The notes: generated by a model from the sequence alone, not told the origin. Shown: positions 16,595 to 24,713, counted from the stretch's first letter. The stretch is DNA of 64,000 nucleotides from Nocardia cyriacigeorgica (GCF_010868145.1 NZ_JAAGUY010000002.1:180211-244210), one strand, 5' to 3'. A program made the numbers and translations.

Positions 16595-17005
16595 TCAGGA
16601 TACCCCGGACCATTCAGGGCGGAAGTCGGGGTGGTTCGACCAGATCGCCGCGATCGGCGCCAGGTCGGCCACCACCAGGTGTTCGATGTCCTGGTGTCCC
16701 CAGCCCTCTTCGATCCGGCGCCTGGTCGAGGCGACAATTGCCCGGAAGGCCTTGATCTGGCGGGCAACTCGTGCAGGGTCATGTCGTTCGATGTGCCCGG
16801 TCTCGCACTCCCGAATGCGCGTGACGTGGCTGTAAGGCTGGGCATCGCGGGCGAACACGAAGATGCCGGCAGCGAGTTCGTCGTCGCCGCGAGGGATCTT
16901 GTAGACACTCCACTCGTCTCCACGGTCCTCGCCGTCCAGCCAGGCGCCGGTGGCGGCATGGTGGTCGTCCCAGAGGCGCGCATCGATGAATTCTTCGATG
17001 GTCAC
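16595..17005 (-). CDS. DUF6221 family protein
   Basis: 136 residues beginning MTIEEFIDARLWDDHHA, the conserved opening of the DUF6221 family found in actinobacteria and their phages. I prefer GTG at 17005 because GGAG lies 8 bases upstream. The protein is rich in His, Asp and Trp, with a late RRRIEEGWGHQDIEHLVVADLA block. Function unknown. Confidence 0.85.
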   Translation of the reverse strand: MTIEEFIDARLWDDHHAATGAWLDGEDRGDEWSVYKIPRGDDELAAGIFVFARDAQPYSHVTRIRECETGHIERHDPARVARQIKAFRAIVASTRRRIEEGWGHQDIEHLVVADLAPIAAIWSNHPDFRPEWSGVS

Positions 17006-17214
17006 GCGGTTCTCCAATCAGGCTTGCCCAGGTGGGCAGGTGTGGGTGCGTGGCTGTCCGGCCCCACAGGGGTGACAACGTGCACACGGCCAGCTTTGTG
17101 CCCGCGGGCGCGGAAGGTACGCGAGCGGGGTGCAGTGAGGTGGGTGCGCGTTGGATGTCGGCTCGGTGGCCTATGTTGTGCGACGGGTCGGGTCAACAAA
17201 CAGGGAGGTATGTC

Positions 17215-17529
17215 GTGACAATGCAATTCGTTCGACCCACCGAGGTAGTGACCCGAACCGGGCGTGCGCGAGACCTGTTGACACCGAACAGCCCAGGCGA
17301 CGAGGGCTATAACCAGCCGGTGCTGTTCCAGCTGCCCGCCGAGGCCGATGGCAGAAGTGTCCAGCGGTCTCGAAGTGTGCTGGTGGAGAAGTGCGTCATC
17401 GTGAGCCCGGATCGGCCGCGGGATGACGAGAGGATCGAAGTGTTCTTCGTGGATCGGTCGGTGCCGTCGGTGTTCGTCGGCTACGACGAGGAAGTCACCG
17501 TTCACCTGGTGAAGGTCCAGGTCAGCTGA
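17215..17529 (+). CDS. Unknown plus-strand prophage protein
   Basis: 104 residues from GTG 17215 (ATG 17221 is an alternative), with GGGAGG 7 bases upstream. It begins MTMQFVRPTEVVTRTGRARD and ends in a strand-rich segment (DRSVPSVFVGYDEEVTVHL). No family recognised. A TATGTT box at 17172-17177 with TTGGAT 15 bases before it may be its promoter. Because it points against the early operon and has its own terminator, it might be expressed in the lysogen. Confidence 0.72.
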   Translation: MTMQFVRPTEVVTRTGRARDLLTPNSPGDEGYNQPVLFQLPAEADGRSVQRSRSVLVEKCVIVSPDRPRDDERIEVFFVDRSVPSVFVGYDEEVTVHLVKVQVS

Positions 17530-17533
17530 CAGC

Positions 17534-17565
17534 CGTGCCCGCCCCGTCACAGTTCGGGGCGGGCA
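17534..17565. terminator. Strong bidirectional terminator
   Basis: GTGCCCGCCCCG and its exact complement form a 12-base-pair stem with an 8-base loop, followed on the plus strand by AGTTGTGTT. It separates the plus-strand gene from the end of the leftward early operon. Confidence 0.88.
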
Positions 17566-17574
17566 CAGTTGTGT

Positions 17575-17658
17575 TCAGCGCCGCGGGGAAGCGCGCCGGG
17601 GCAGTTGCTGCCCGGCGACATGGTAGGCCGGTGGTCTGACACCGAGCTGGACGGTCAC
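17575..17658 (-). CDS. Micro-gene at the end of the early operon, 27 residues
   Basis: GTG at 17658 overlaps the stop of the preceding gene (GTGA) and the frame closes just before the terminator. The product starts MTVQLGVRPPAYHVAGQQLP and is basic. Evidence is only the coupling and the fit between gene end and terminator. Confidence 0.42.
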   Translation of the reverse strand: MTVQLGVRPPAYHVAGQQLPRRASPRR

Positions 17659-18608
17659 GCTGTCGATCCTTCCTTCTCGCGGCGCATCTCGTCAGCGACC
17701 GCGGTGATGTCACCGAGGCGGTAGACGGGTCGGTCGTCGGCGTGGATTCGGTGGTCGGTGATCCGGATGCCGGTGTCGGTGCGGTGCTGGTATCCGCCGG
17801 GCAGGATCCGGCCTTCGGCTGCCCACCGATAGAGGGTGGATTTCGTGATCGGGGTGCCGAGCTCGGCGGTGACCCGCACGGCTTCGTACAGGGTGTATCG
17901 CATGTCCTGGGCGCCCGCTTTCGCGGCCTGCTCGATGTCGTGGACGTTGTGCTGGCTGCGGCACTTCGGGCAGCGGATCCAGGTGCTGTCGCCGCTGGCG
18001 TGGAGCTCGGCCGCGCACACGACGCCGTCGATCTCGGCGGTGCAGGATCCGGCGGGCCGCCGCGGGCCCGGGTCGACGATAGCGCGGATCTGTGCAAGCG
18101 CGGTGTCGAGCTCGTCGAGCAGTTCGCCGACGGCGGCGTGCGCGTGCAGGTGTTGGCGGTGCTGTGCGAGCCAGGCCGCGCACTGCTCGCCGATGCTGGC
18201 GGGCGTCCCAAGCATCGCCGGGTCGTTCGGCGGTGCCTGTCGGTAGTCCTGGACCAGCTGCACCAGGTGCGGGCCGTGCACCGCTGGGGACACGGCGAGG
18301 TCTTCGGCGAGCACCCGCGCCCATCCGACCAGCACGACGTCGAGGGCGGACAGGGCCCTGTCCCCCGCGATCTGGATGCCGGTGCCGCGGCGGTTGGCGC
18401 GCACCGGGATCGGTGTCTCGCTGGAGCGGCCGCCGGTGCGCGCGCTGCCGGAGCGGGAAAGGCCGGCGCGGGTGACGCCGAGTTCGGCGACCATCGCGGG
18501 CACGGATTCGAGGGTGGCGATGAGCTGGGCGAAGCAGTCGGTGCACAGCGCGAGTCCGTCGGGGACGGGCCGGGCGCATCGGGTGCAGGGTGTGGTGGGC
18601 ACGGCCAT
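17655..18608 (-). CDS. Zinc-ribbon and HTH protein of actinobacterial mobile elements
   Basis: 317 residues starting MAVPTTPCTRCARPVPDGLA. An N-terminal CxxC pair with a second pair (CTDCF) makes a zinc ribbon; a second ribbon lies around 200-240 (CTAEIDGVVC and CPKCRS); the C-terminal part (TKSTLYRWAAEGRILPGGYQ) is a helix-turn-helix of the excisionase/MerR kind. It probably binds nucleic acid. Its start follows the RusA stop directly, with GGAGGAC as ribosome site. Exact function unknown. Confidence 0.8.
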   Translation of the reverse strand: MAVPTTPCTRCARPVPDGLALCTDCFAQLIATLESVPAMVAELGVTRAGLSRSGSARTGGRSSETPIPVRANRRGTGIQIAGDRALSALDVVLVGWARVLAEDLAVSPAVHGPHLVQLVQDYRQAPPNDPAMLGTPASIGEQCAAWLAQHRQHLHAHAAVGELLDELDTALAQIRAIVDPGPRRPAGSCTAEIDGVVCAAELHASGDSTWIRCPKCRSQHNVHDIEQAAKAGAQDMRYTLYEAVRVTAELGTPITKSTLYRWAAEGRILPGGYQHRTDTGIRITDHRIHADDRPVYRLGDITAVADEMRREKEGSTA

Positions 18609-19052
18609 CTAGTCCTCCCAGGTGATTTCGAGCCACATCGAGCCGGGCAGGCCCTTTTCGGCGGGGTGGATGATCGGTTCGGGTTTCGCCATGTACTGCG
18701 GGGTGTCGTCGGGCACCAGGCCGTAACCGATGAGCGCGGGCACCGGTTTGCCGGTGCGGCCGATCCGTGCCGGGCGTCCGGCGGCGAGCCCGTCAGCGAT
18801 CGGCTTGAGGGTGGCGATCAGGTTGTCGGTGTCACGGCGGCCGTTGTCGCGCGGCCGGTAGTGCAGCTGCACGGTGGCGTGGGTGACGTTCTTCGGAAGG
18901 CGGGCGGCGTGCGCGAGGGACACGGTCAGCGCACGGATCTCGCGGATCTTCCGGCCGCGCGCGAACGCTGCCCCTCGGGATGCGCCGCGCTCGTTCATGC
19001 TCAGGGGCGGGCAGGACCAGGGCAGCGGCAGGACAGCACGTTTCGGGATCAC
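18609..19052 (-). CDS. RusA-like Holliday junction resolvase
   Basis: 147 residues. The core GRRDTDNLIATLKPIADGL gives D74, D76, N77, K83 and D87, and a later DD at 115-116, matching the acidic catalytic pattern of RusA. RusA dimers resolve branched DNA left by recombination and replication. In this operon it would work with RecT and the exonuclease. The N-terminal PWSCPPLSMNERG segment also fits the family. Confidence 0.82.
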   Translation of the reverse strand: MIPKRAVLPLPWSCPPLSMNERGASRGAAFARGRKIREIRALTVSLAHAARLPKNVTHATVQLHYRPRDNGRRDTDNLIATLKPIADGLAAGRPARIGRTGKPVPALIGYGLVPDDTPQYMAKPEPIIHPAEKGLPGSMWLEITWED

Positions 19053-19267
19053 TCCGGTGTTCCTTCCGGGTAGTAGACGCGCTCGGCGTCGAGCAGCGCG
19101 GAGGCTGCGGCGAAGGCGTGGTCGTCGGCTTCGAGGAGTGGCAGCACGTCGGCGGCGTGGAACATCGGAAGGACGTCGGGGAAGTGGCGGCCGTAGGCGG
19201 CGACCACATTGACGATTTCGCGGCCGAGCATTCTCGGCGGTGGAACGGCGGTGTTGGTGCTGGTCAC
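19049..19267 (-). CDS. Small unknown early protein, 72 residues
   Basis: GTG at 19267 overlaps the previous stop (GTGA). The product begins MTSTNTAVPPPRMLGREIVN and has a central helix with PMFHAADVLPLLEADDHAFA, ending PEGTPE. No family recognised. Confidence 0.65.
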   Translation of the reverse strand: MTSTNTAVPPPRMLGREIVNVVAAYGRHFPDVLPMFHAADVLPLLEADDHAFAAASALLDAERVYYPEGTPE

Positions 19268-19635
19268 GCCTTCTCGGCGCGTCGGCGCCAGCCGGTCCAG
19301 GTCCGCTTCGGTATCTCGCGGCGCGCGCACGGCAGATCCTGATGGGATGCGTTCAGGCATCCATCCTTGGCGCTGGACATCACGCACCACTCGGACCGGT
19401 TCGTGGTGGCCTCTACGACGGGTTCGAGGACCGGCCTGATGAGCGCGTAGACGGCGTCCTGGTCCTCCTTGACGACGATGGCGCGCCCGGCGGCGAGGGT
19501 GACGATCGCGCCCGCGACTTTCACTTCGGGCGGCATGGCGAGGAAAGCGACGTCGCCGTCGGCGGGTTCGATGACGGCGATCTCGTGGGGGTCGATGTAG
19601 ATGCTCTTGTCGTTCCAGGCGGTGAGGGCGATCAT
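19264..19635 (-). CDS. FlbD-like domain protein
   Basis: 123 residues from the ATG at 19635, GGAG 5 bases upstream. The first 70 residues (MIALTAWNDKSIYIDPHEIA, then GRAIVVKEDQDAVYALIRPV) resemble FlbD-type small proteins, whose pattern is M-I-x-L-T with a later V-V-K-E. The C-terminal 45 residues are Cys-, Trp- and Arg-rich and may be a separate nucleic-acid-binding tail. Role in the phage unknown. Confidence 0.68.
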   Translation of the reverse strand: MIALTAWNDKSIYIDPHEIAVIEPADGDVAFLAMPPEVKVAGAIVTLAAGRAIVVKEDQDAVYALIRPVLEPVVEATTNRSEWCVMSSAKDGCLNASHQDLPCARREIPKRTWTGWRRRAEKA

Positions 19636-20054
19636 TTCGGCTCCGTATCGACGTTGAGGCTGGTGGGGTGGATCGTTCGCAGCTGGATGCGGGCGCGGGC
19701 GGCCGCCGATACGCAGCCGCGGGTGCCGGGGGTGTCGCCGTTGGCGAAGGCCAGGCAGATGTCGGCGCCGAGCGCGACCATCTCGGCGTTGCGGATGTGG
19801 CCGGCGGCGCGGCCGTGCTGGTCCCAGTCGGCGGGGTGGCGCTCTTCGACGATGTCGGCGCCGGGGGTGTCCGCGCGGTTCTTGCACCAGGTGGCGGCGG
19901 CGGTGTCGGCGCCGCGAGCCCCGCCGTGCACCACGGTGATGGTGTCGCCGGGGTGGAGCAGTCCGCGGATCTCGTCGAGCTCGGCCCACACCTGGCTGGG
20001 GGTGGGCCACGAACGGGAGCCGGTGACGAGCACGCGGCGAGCGATTCCGGTCAT
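19632..20054 (-). CDS. SLOG-domain nucleotide-binding protein
   Basis: 140 residues with the SLOG signature: VTGSRSW at 10-16 and HGGARGADTAAATW in the middle, then FANGDTPGTRGCVSAAAR. This Rossmann-like fold binds nucleotides or their derivatives; members include YspA-like and DprA-related proteins. In phages it may sense or process a signalling nucleotide, but no ligand can be named from sequence. Overlaps neighbours by 4 bases on both sides. Confidence 0.85.
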   Translation of the reverse strand: MTGIARRVLVTGSRSWPTPSQVWAELDEIRGLLHPGDTITVVHGGARGADTAAATWCKNRADTPGADIVEERHPADWDQHGRAAGHIRNAEMVALGADICLAFANGDTPGTRGCVSAAARARIQLRTIHPTSLNVDTEPK

Positions 20055-20260
20055 GGTTTCCGCTTTCGGATGAGCGAGATGATCAGGGCGAGTAGACCCG
20101 GCACTGGCGGGGTGATCGGCTCGGGCGGCAGCATCGGCGCGGGTGCTGGCCGTGTGGGGCGCGGCGGCTCCGGCCGGGGCGGAGGCGGGTTATCGCGCAG
20201 GCGGGCCGCGCGGCGCTCGGCCGCGGCCTCACCGGCGAGGTAGAACGGCTGGCGGGTCAC
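20051..20260 (-). CDS. Proline-rich small protein
   Basis: 69 residues. A basic N-terminal helix (AGEAAAERRAARLRD) is followed by a Pro/Arg-rich linker and a hydrophobic end (PGLLALIISLIRKRKP) that could be a short membrane anchor. Function unknown. Confidence 0.6.
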   Translation of the reverse strand: MTRQPFYLAGEAAAERRAARLRDNPPPPRPEPPRPTRPAPAPMLPPEPITPPVPGLLALIISLIRKRKP

Positions 20261-20481
20261 TCGGTCACCGCCTTCGGTTCGGCCGTCTTGTACCGCGCGT
20301 TCATCACGTCGTTCAGGTCAGCGCCGTAGGGCACGAACCAGGCCCTGTAGTACTCGGTTTCGTTCGCAGCTCGCAGGGCTTCGACTTCGGTCGCGTACGG
20401 GATGACGCAGCCGGGTCCTTCGTAGATCCAGCTGGTACCTGCCACGACCCACACACCCGCGGGCTGGTCCTCGGTGCTCAT
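20257..20481 (-). CDS. Small unknown early protein, 74 residues
   Basis: Begins MSTEDQPAGVWVVAGTSWIY, with alternating strands and a YRAWFVPYGADLND segment. Starts at ATG 20481 overlapping the preceding gene by 4 bases. Ends with AVTE, as does the protein of the second gene upstream. No family recognised. Confidence 0.65.
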   Translation of the reverse strand: MSTEDQPAGVWVVAGTSWIYEGPGCVIPYATEVEALRAANETEYYRAWFVPYGADLNDVMNARYKTAEPKAVTE

Positions 20482-20759
20482 CCCTGCATCTCCTTCCAGT
20501 CGGTGACATAGCGGTGCATCGCCCCGTCGTCGGCCGCGGGCTCGTCCGGGAAGCTGGTCGAGATCTCCTCGCCGGTGGGCAGCAGGTCGCCGAGCGCGTC
20601 GACCATGCGTGCTGCCCACCGGCGGTAGGTGTCCCGAAAAGCGGGACGTTCCGACGCCCATGCCCGCTTGTCCATCACGGTCTCGGCCCTGTGGTGCTCG
20701 GCCCATTCAGCACGGGCGATGCGCTCGATCGCCTCGGCGCGGATCTCCTCGGCGGTCAT
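20478..20759 (-). CDS. Small helical unknown protein, 93 residues
   Basis: Begins MTAEEIRAEAIERIARAEWA. Strongly helical, rich in Glu, Arg and Ala, with a WAARMVDALGDLLPTG segment. Similar Mycobacteriales phage and host proteins exist but none has a known role that I can name. Coupled to neighbours by 4-base overlaps. Confidence 0.68.
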   Translation of the reverse strand: MTAEEIRAEAIERIARAEWAEHHRAETVMDKRAWASERPAFRDTYRRWAARMVDALGDLLPTGEEISTSFPDEPAADDGAMHRYVTDWKEMQG

Positions 20760-21274
20760 TCGGTCACCGCCCGCAACTCGACGACCGCGACCCGGTACCC
20801 GCCGTCGGACATCCAGGCGTGGCTCCGGCAGTCGGCGGCGTGGTGGGTGCCGTCCAGGTTCACCGTGTCGACGAACCAGTCGCCGCCGTCGCCCACTGCG
20901 ACTGCGTGCGCGACGAGCGGACCGGCCGAGGCCGGCGCGCCCTGTGCCCACACGGCCACGCCGCCGGAGATCGATGACTGGACCGGCGAGATGTGCTCGC
21001 TCGGCACCAGGGTGCGGCCGGGTTTGGTGATCGGAGGGAGGTAGCCGAGCAGCTTGGGCTCCGGATCTCGGTGCTTGGCCTCCTGCTCGGCGACGCGGGC
21101 GCGAAGCCGGTCGATCTCGTCCAGCAGCACGGGCAGTCCGTTGGCGGCGATCACCGCCAGGTCGAACAGGACGTCGGCGCCGCTGGTCTCGGTGACCTTG
21201 GCGAGCTGGGCACGGCAGGCCGCGATCAAGGCGTCGAGAGCCTCGTCGGGCGGGCAGTTCCGGGTGTCAGGCAC
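20756..21274 (-). CDS. Unknown early protein with coiled coil, 172 residues
   Basis: GTG at 21274 overlaps the stop of the gene before in the GGTGCCTGA arrangement. A helical N-terminus (DEALDALIAACRAQLAKVTE) leads into a short coiled coil and a beta-rich C-terminal part ending YRVAVVELRAVTE. That ending resembles the end of the gene just upstream, suggesting a shared C-terminal module. Confidence 0.65.
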   Translation of the reverse strand: MPDTRNCPPDEALDALIAACRAQLAKVTETSGADVLFDLAVIAANGLPVLLDEIDRLRARVAEQEAKHRDPEPKLLGYLPPITKPGRTLVPSEHISPVQSSISGGVAVWAQGAPASAGPLVAHAVAVGDGGDWFVDTVNLDGTHHAADCRSHAWMSDGGYRVAVVELRAVTE

Positions 21275-21977
21275 GGTCGGCCACCTCCCGCAGCTCGACC
21301 ACGCGCCACTGTGCCGACGGCGATCCCGCCTGTGCCATGACCAGCTCACCGCTCGCCGTCTCCGGGCGCCGGTGCAGCAGATCGGACGCAAGGCAGAGGT
21401 AGTCGTCTTGGCCAGCGGTCGAGACCACCGCGTACCCGATCAGCTCCCGGGCCGGAGCCGCCTCCAGCTCGGCGGCCCGATCGCGTGCGGCGTCCCGCTC
21501 GTCGCGGGCTTCCTCGATCGCGCGCTCGTCGGCTTGAGCCTCGGCCTCCAGCTCGGCGATGCGGGCTTCCGCCCGTTCGGCGCGCGCTTCCGCGTCGCGG
21601 CGCAGCGTGTGCGGGGACCGGCCTTCGGCGCGGCGGACATGCACGACGTAGCCCGCCTGTCCAGCCGGGGACACCTCAAACTCCACGTAGTTCGGCGCCT
21701 GGTCCTCGTCGAGCATCCGCCCACAGGCCAGGCTCATCGCGAGCACGAGCTGGCGGGCTCGCTCGGTGGTCGGCTTCGTGGTCAGGGTGGACTCCCCGGG
21801 CGCGATGGACATCGCCTGGATACCGAAGTCGCGATCGATGGTGTCGGCCTCCAGCTCGGTGATGCGGGCGCGGGCGGCCAGCAGCTCGGCGGCCATCGAC
21901 TGACGCTCGGACTGCGACAGCCAATCCTTGCCCGCCTCGATCCGCCGCAGCTGTTCGTCGGTCAGGCGGTCAGGCAT
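21267..21977 (-). CDS. Coiled-coil protein, 236 residues
   Basis: Begins MPDRLTDEQLRRIEAGKDWL and has AAELLAARARITELE, a long Glu/Ala/Arg coiled coil in the middle (about 115-165) and a beta-rich end WRVVELREVADRA. The AAELLAARARIT block recurs in the protein at 22262-22852. Probably a scaffold-like or DNA-associated protein; function unknown. Confidence 0.68.
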   Translation of the reverse strand: MPDRLTDEQLRRIEAGKDWLSQSERQSMAAELLAARARITELEADTIDRDFGIQAMSIAPGESTLTTKPTTERARQLVLAMSLACGRMLDEDQAPNYVEFEVSPAGQAGYVVHVRRAEGRSPHTLRRDAEARAERAEARIAELEAEAQADERAIEEARDERDAARDRAAELEAAPARELIGYAVVSTAGQDDYLCLASDLLHRRPETASGELVMAQAGSPSAQWRVVELREVADRA

Positions 21978-22269
21978 CGGTGGCTCCGTTCGTGAAATCG
22001 ATGTAGAGCCAGTCCTCGTGCCCATCGATCGGCGTGAACGCGGCGGTGAAGCCGTGCTTCATCGCGATCAGGTCGGCTTGCGGCCGGTTGTCTGCGTGGA
22101 TCGAGGTTGTGGTCGGGATGGCGCGGGCGAGGGCGGCGAGTTCGAGGCGGGCATCGAGGGCGCCCATCTCGAACCCGGCGACGTAGGCGGCGTCATCGTG
22201 TGGCCCGTTCGCGCTGACCACGGTCACGAACGGCATCAGCAGGCCGTACTCGGCGTCGGGATCAGGCAC
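21970..22269 (-). CDS. Unknown early protein, 99 residues
   Basis: GTG at 22269 overlaps the preceding stop. Begins MPDPDAEYGLLMPFVTVVSA and includes GFEMGALDARLELAALA and a C-terminal FTPIDGHEDWLYIDF. The middle phrase resembles small actinophage proteins of unknown role. Confidence 0.62.
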   Translation of the reverse strand: MPDPDAEYGLLMPFVTVVSANGPHDDAAYVAGFEMGALDARLELAALARAIPTTTSIHADNRPQADLIAMKHGFTAAFTPIDGHEDWLYIDFTNGATDA

Positions 22270-22852
22270 CGTACTGCTCCTGCCACTCGCGGAAGTCGTC
22301 GTGCTCGCGGTCGATCTCGATCCCGTGCGCGTGGTGCAGGTACTCGATGACCTGGGCGTGCTCCCGCGCTTCGCCCTCCAGTGCGGTGATGCGGGCGCGG
22401 GCGGCCAGCAGCTCGGCGGCCAAGGCCGTGATGCCGAAGTGGTGGTAGTCGGCATGAGGATCGGCGAGCAGCTGCCGCAGCTGGTCGTCGGACATGCGTG
22501 TTCCTGCCGCCGCGGTGCCGACGAGCTCCACCTCAAGCTCGCGCCAGTGGGCGGGGCAGCGGTCGGTGGGCCAGTTCTCGTCTGACAGGTGCCATCCGGC
22601 GGACTCGGCGAGGTTGTGGTGTGCGGCCGTCCGGAAGGCGACCGGGACGCCAGGGAGCACGGCCGGGCAGTCAGGGTGATCGCAGGGCAGGCCCGGGCTG
22701 ATGTTGATGGTGTGCCCGCCGTGGCAGGTACCCAGGCACCCGCATTCGAGCTCAGGCAGCACCGGAGGCGGTGATGGCTCCCCGCACACCGAGCACGGGC
22801 CGTGGCCCTGCTCGGTCCAGGAGTGGTGGCCGTTGCGACAGTCCTCGGTCAT
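22262..22852 (-). CDS. Multi-cysteine zinc-binding protein, 196 residues
   Basis: Begins MTEDCRNGHHSWTEQGHGPC. At least three Cys pairs lie in the first 70 residues (GPCSVCG, CGCLGTCHGGHTIN, CDHPDC), then a helical coiled coil with AAELLAARARIT. The CHGGHTIN motif is also present in the next gene upstream, so the two share a metal-binding module. Function unknown. Confidence 0.68.
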   Translation of the reverse strand: MTEDCRNGHHSWTEQGHGPCSVCGEPSPPPVLPELECGCLGTCHGGHTINISPGLPCDHPDCPAVLPGVPVAFRTAAHHNLAESAGWHLSDENWPTDRCPAHWRELEVELVGTAAAGTRMSDDQLRQLLADPHADYHHFGITALAAELLAARARITALEGEAREHAQVIEYLHHAHGIEIDREHDDFREWQEQYGA

Positions 22853-23121
22853 CGGGTGGTCTCCCATTCGCAGACAGCGGCCTCGATGTCGGCCGTGGAC
22901 AGACAGGATTCGGGGGACTCGATGGCCCACTGGTACGCCCACAGAGCCCGCGTCAGTCGTTGGGCATTGGTCGGTGGCAGTCCGTTGGGCAGCGCCGCGC
23001 GCGACAACCAAGCCGTAGTGGCCACGGACTTCGCGCGAAGGTCCAGCACGATCGGCATTCCCGTGTTGATGGTGTGCCCGCCGTGGCAGTCGCCGGGCGC
23101 GCAGGTGCAGGTGTCGGTCAT
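22849..23121 (-). CDS. Small protein with CHGGHTIN motif, 90 residues
   Basis: Begins MTDTCTCAPGDCHGGHTINT. The N-terminal Cys/His cluster copies that of the neighbouring 196-residue protein; the rest is helical (NAQRLTRALWAYQWAIESPE). Likely a metal-binding module on a helical body. Overlaps both neighbours by 4 bases. Confidence 0.66.
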   Translation of the reverse strand: MTDTCTCAPGDCHGGHTINTGMPIVLDLRAKSVATTAWLSRAALPNGLPPTNAQRLTRALWAYQWAIESPESCLSTADIEAAVCEWETTR

Positions 23122-23342
23122 CGGGACTCCTCAGGATCGATGCGCAGGTCGTAGACCGGCTGCTCGCCGTGCAGCGGGCCCGCGGTGAACGTGGCGTCGT
23201 AGCTGACGAGGTCACCGTCGGTGGTTGGCTCCCCGAGGGTGAGGTGCCCGAGGATGACCGTGTGCGGGTTCGGCCAGTACCGCACGGGGATTCGCCGCCC
23301 TGGCTGCTCTGTGGGCAGGTGCAATGTCAGGCGCTCAGCCAC
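23118..23342 (-). CDS. Small beta-rich unknown protein, 74 residues
   Basis: GTG at 23342, inside the end of the gene before. Begins MAERLTLHLPTEQPGRRIPV and is strand-rich through its length. No family recognised. Confidence 0.6.
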   Translation of the reverse strand: MAERLTLHLPTEQPGRRIPVRYWPNPHTVILGHLTLGEPTTDGDLVSYDATFTAGPLHGEQPVYDLRIDPEESR

Positions 23343-23667
23343 GGCCGCCGGCCTCCTCGGTGGGGACGTACAGGACGGTGACGGGCCCGAAGGTGATCAC
23401 GTCATCGGCCTCGCGGCCATCGAGGAGGCTGGTGCAGAGCCACCGGCCGACGCCTCCGATCTTGTGGAGCAATCTCCAGGCGTCACCCTGGCGGTCTCGC
23501 ACGATCGATCCCACGGGCAGATCGGCCAGCTTGGCGGCCGTGGTGATCTCGCGGGCGGGTGGACGCCAGCCGCGCGCGATTGCTGAATCGGCACCGACCG
23601 CAGCCGATGCGTACTCAATCCCGGAGATTTCGAGAATGCTGGTCAGGATGTCGCGGTCACTCGCCAT
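23335..23667 (-). CDS. Unknown early protein, 110 residues, paralogue of its neighbour
   Basis: Begins MASDRDILTSILEISGIEYA. From residue 34 it shares a layout with the gene upstream: GWRPPAREITT, then LPVGSIVRDRQGDAW, GRWLC and VTVLYVPTEE at the end. This looks like a small beta domain duplicated next to itself. Function unknown. Confidence 0.68.
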   Translation of the reverse strand: MASDRDILTSILEISGIEYASAAVGADSAIARGWRPPAREITTAAKLADLPVGSIVRDRQGDAWRLLHKIGGVGRWLCTSLLDGREADDVITFGPVTVLYVPTEEAGGRG

Positions 23668-24250
23668 CGGACTGCTCCTCGGTGGGGACGTACAGGACGA
23701 CGAGCGCAGTGCCTGACTCGGCGGCCCGCTGGAGGAGCCACGCGCTGTGGACGCGAGGGTGACCGCCCGGCATGAGCCACTGGCCGTAGCCGCAGTGCTG
23801 GTACACCGCGGCGCGCCAGCGGATGACGGCGGCGTACGGCAGGGCATCCATCTGTGCGAGCGTGGTGATCTCGGGGGCGGGTGGACGCCAGCCAGCGTCG
23901 GCGACCGCGACGGCGTACTTGCCGAGCGCTTCGTCCCGTTCGGCGATCACCTTGGCCAGGGCGGTGGCCTGGTCGTCGGTGAGCGCCTGCTCGTCGGCCA
24001 GCTGCGCGACGGTGGCTGGGTCGAGGGCGCGGGTACCGGCCTCGTCGTCCGGACCGATCGGAATCAGGTCGTAACCCACGGCGAGCAGGCGGTCGATGCG
24101 CTCGCGATCCCACTCCGGGACCACCAGGGCGTTTCGCTCATCCCACTCCGGCCGGTCGGCGTGCGGGCTGTGCAGTCGCCACACCGCGACGTAGGCGTGC
24201 GGGGCCCCGTCGGCGGGCAGCGGGTCGACGTGGTTCGGGTCCTGGCTCAT
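23657..24250 (-). CDS. Unknown early protein, 197 residues, paralogue of its neighbour
   Basis: Begins MSQDPNHVDPLPADGAPHAY. An N-terminal domain of about 110 residues (with AYVAVWRLHSPHADRPEWDE and a helix TDDQATALAKVIAERDE) is followed by GWRPPAPEITT, a WRAAVYQHCGYGQWL core and ALVVLYVPTEE, matching the neighbour's domain. The larger protein is probably the older form. Confidence 0.7.
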   Translation of the reverse strand: MSQDPNHVDPLPADGAPHAYVAVWRLHSPHADRPEWDERNALVVPEWDRERIDRLLAVGYDLIPIGPDDEAGTRALDPATVAQLADEQALTDDQATALAKVIAERDEALGKYAVAVADAGWRPPAPEITTLAQMDALPYAAVIRWRAAVYQHCGYGQWLMPGGHPRVHSAWLLQRAAESGTALVVLYVPTEEQSDGE

Positions 24251-24468
24251 CGTGCAACCTCCGGCGCGGGGATGTAGGCGACCGGCTCGGCGGTCGTGCG
24301 TGTGCAGGCAGGGCAGGCGTCGGGCCCGCTGTCGACGGACCAGCCTTCGGCGGCGAGCTCGGCGCGCAGGGCGCGCTCGGCGGCGGCCTCGTCAGCACCG
24401 GCGGCGAGGTACCGGCGGGTGATGGCGCCGCAGTGGTCGCAGGTGAGGGTGAGGGTGCGGCGGGTCAT
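24247..24468 (-). CDS. Zinc-ribbon protein, 73 residues
   Basis: Two Cys pairs, CDHCG near residue 10 and CPACT near residue 52, frame a helical insert rich in Ala and Glu. This is a typical phage zinc ribbon that could bind DNA, RNA or RNA polymerase. Begins MTRRTLTLTCDHCG. Confidence 0.75.
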   Translation of the reverse strand: MTRRTLTLTCDHCGAITRRYLAAGADEAAAERALRAELAAEGWSVDSGPDACPACTRTTAEPVAYIPAPEVAR

Positions 24469-24713
24469 GCGCTGCCGTACCTAAACGAGGTGAAGCACTC
24501 GCCGTCCTCGTCGGGGAAGAACCCCCACTCGTCGAGCTGGGTCAGCTCCTCCGGGGTGAACTTCTCCGGATCGGCCATCACGGTGAGGGTGTCGTGCTCG
24601 CAGTGGAACGGGCTGATCTCGTTGGCCTGGTGCTTGGCCAGCAGCGCGAGGGCAACGATCAGTTCGGTCCAAGCCGCGGGCGGGGTGGTGTCTTCGAGGG
24701 TGGTGTCGCTCAT
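24465..24713 (-). CDS. Acidic small protein, 82 residues
   Basis: Begins MSDTTLEDTTPPAAWTELIV. Strongly acidic with EKFTPEELTQLDEWGFFPDE and a final CFTSFRYGSA. Small acidic phage proteins often mimic DNA or bind host enzymes, but nothing specific supports this here. Confidence 0.65.
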   Translation of the reverse strand: MSDTTLEDTTPPAAWTELIVALALLAKHQANEISPFHCEHDTLTVMADPEKFTPEELTQLDEWGFFPDEDGECFTSFRYGSA

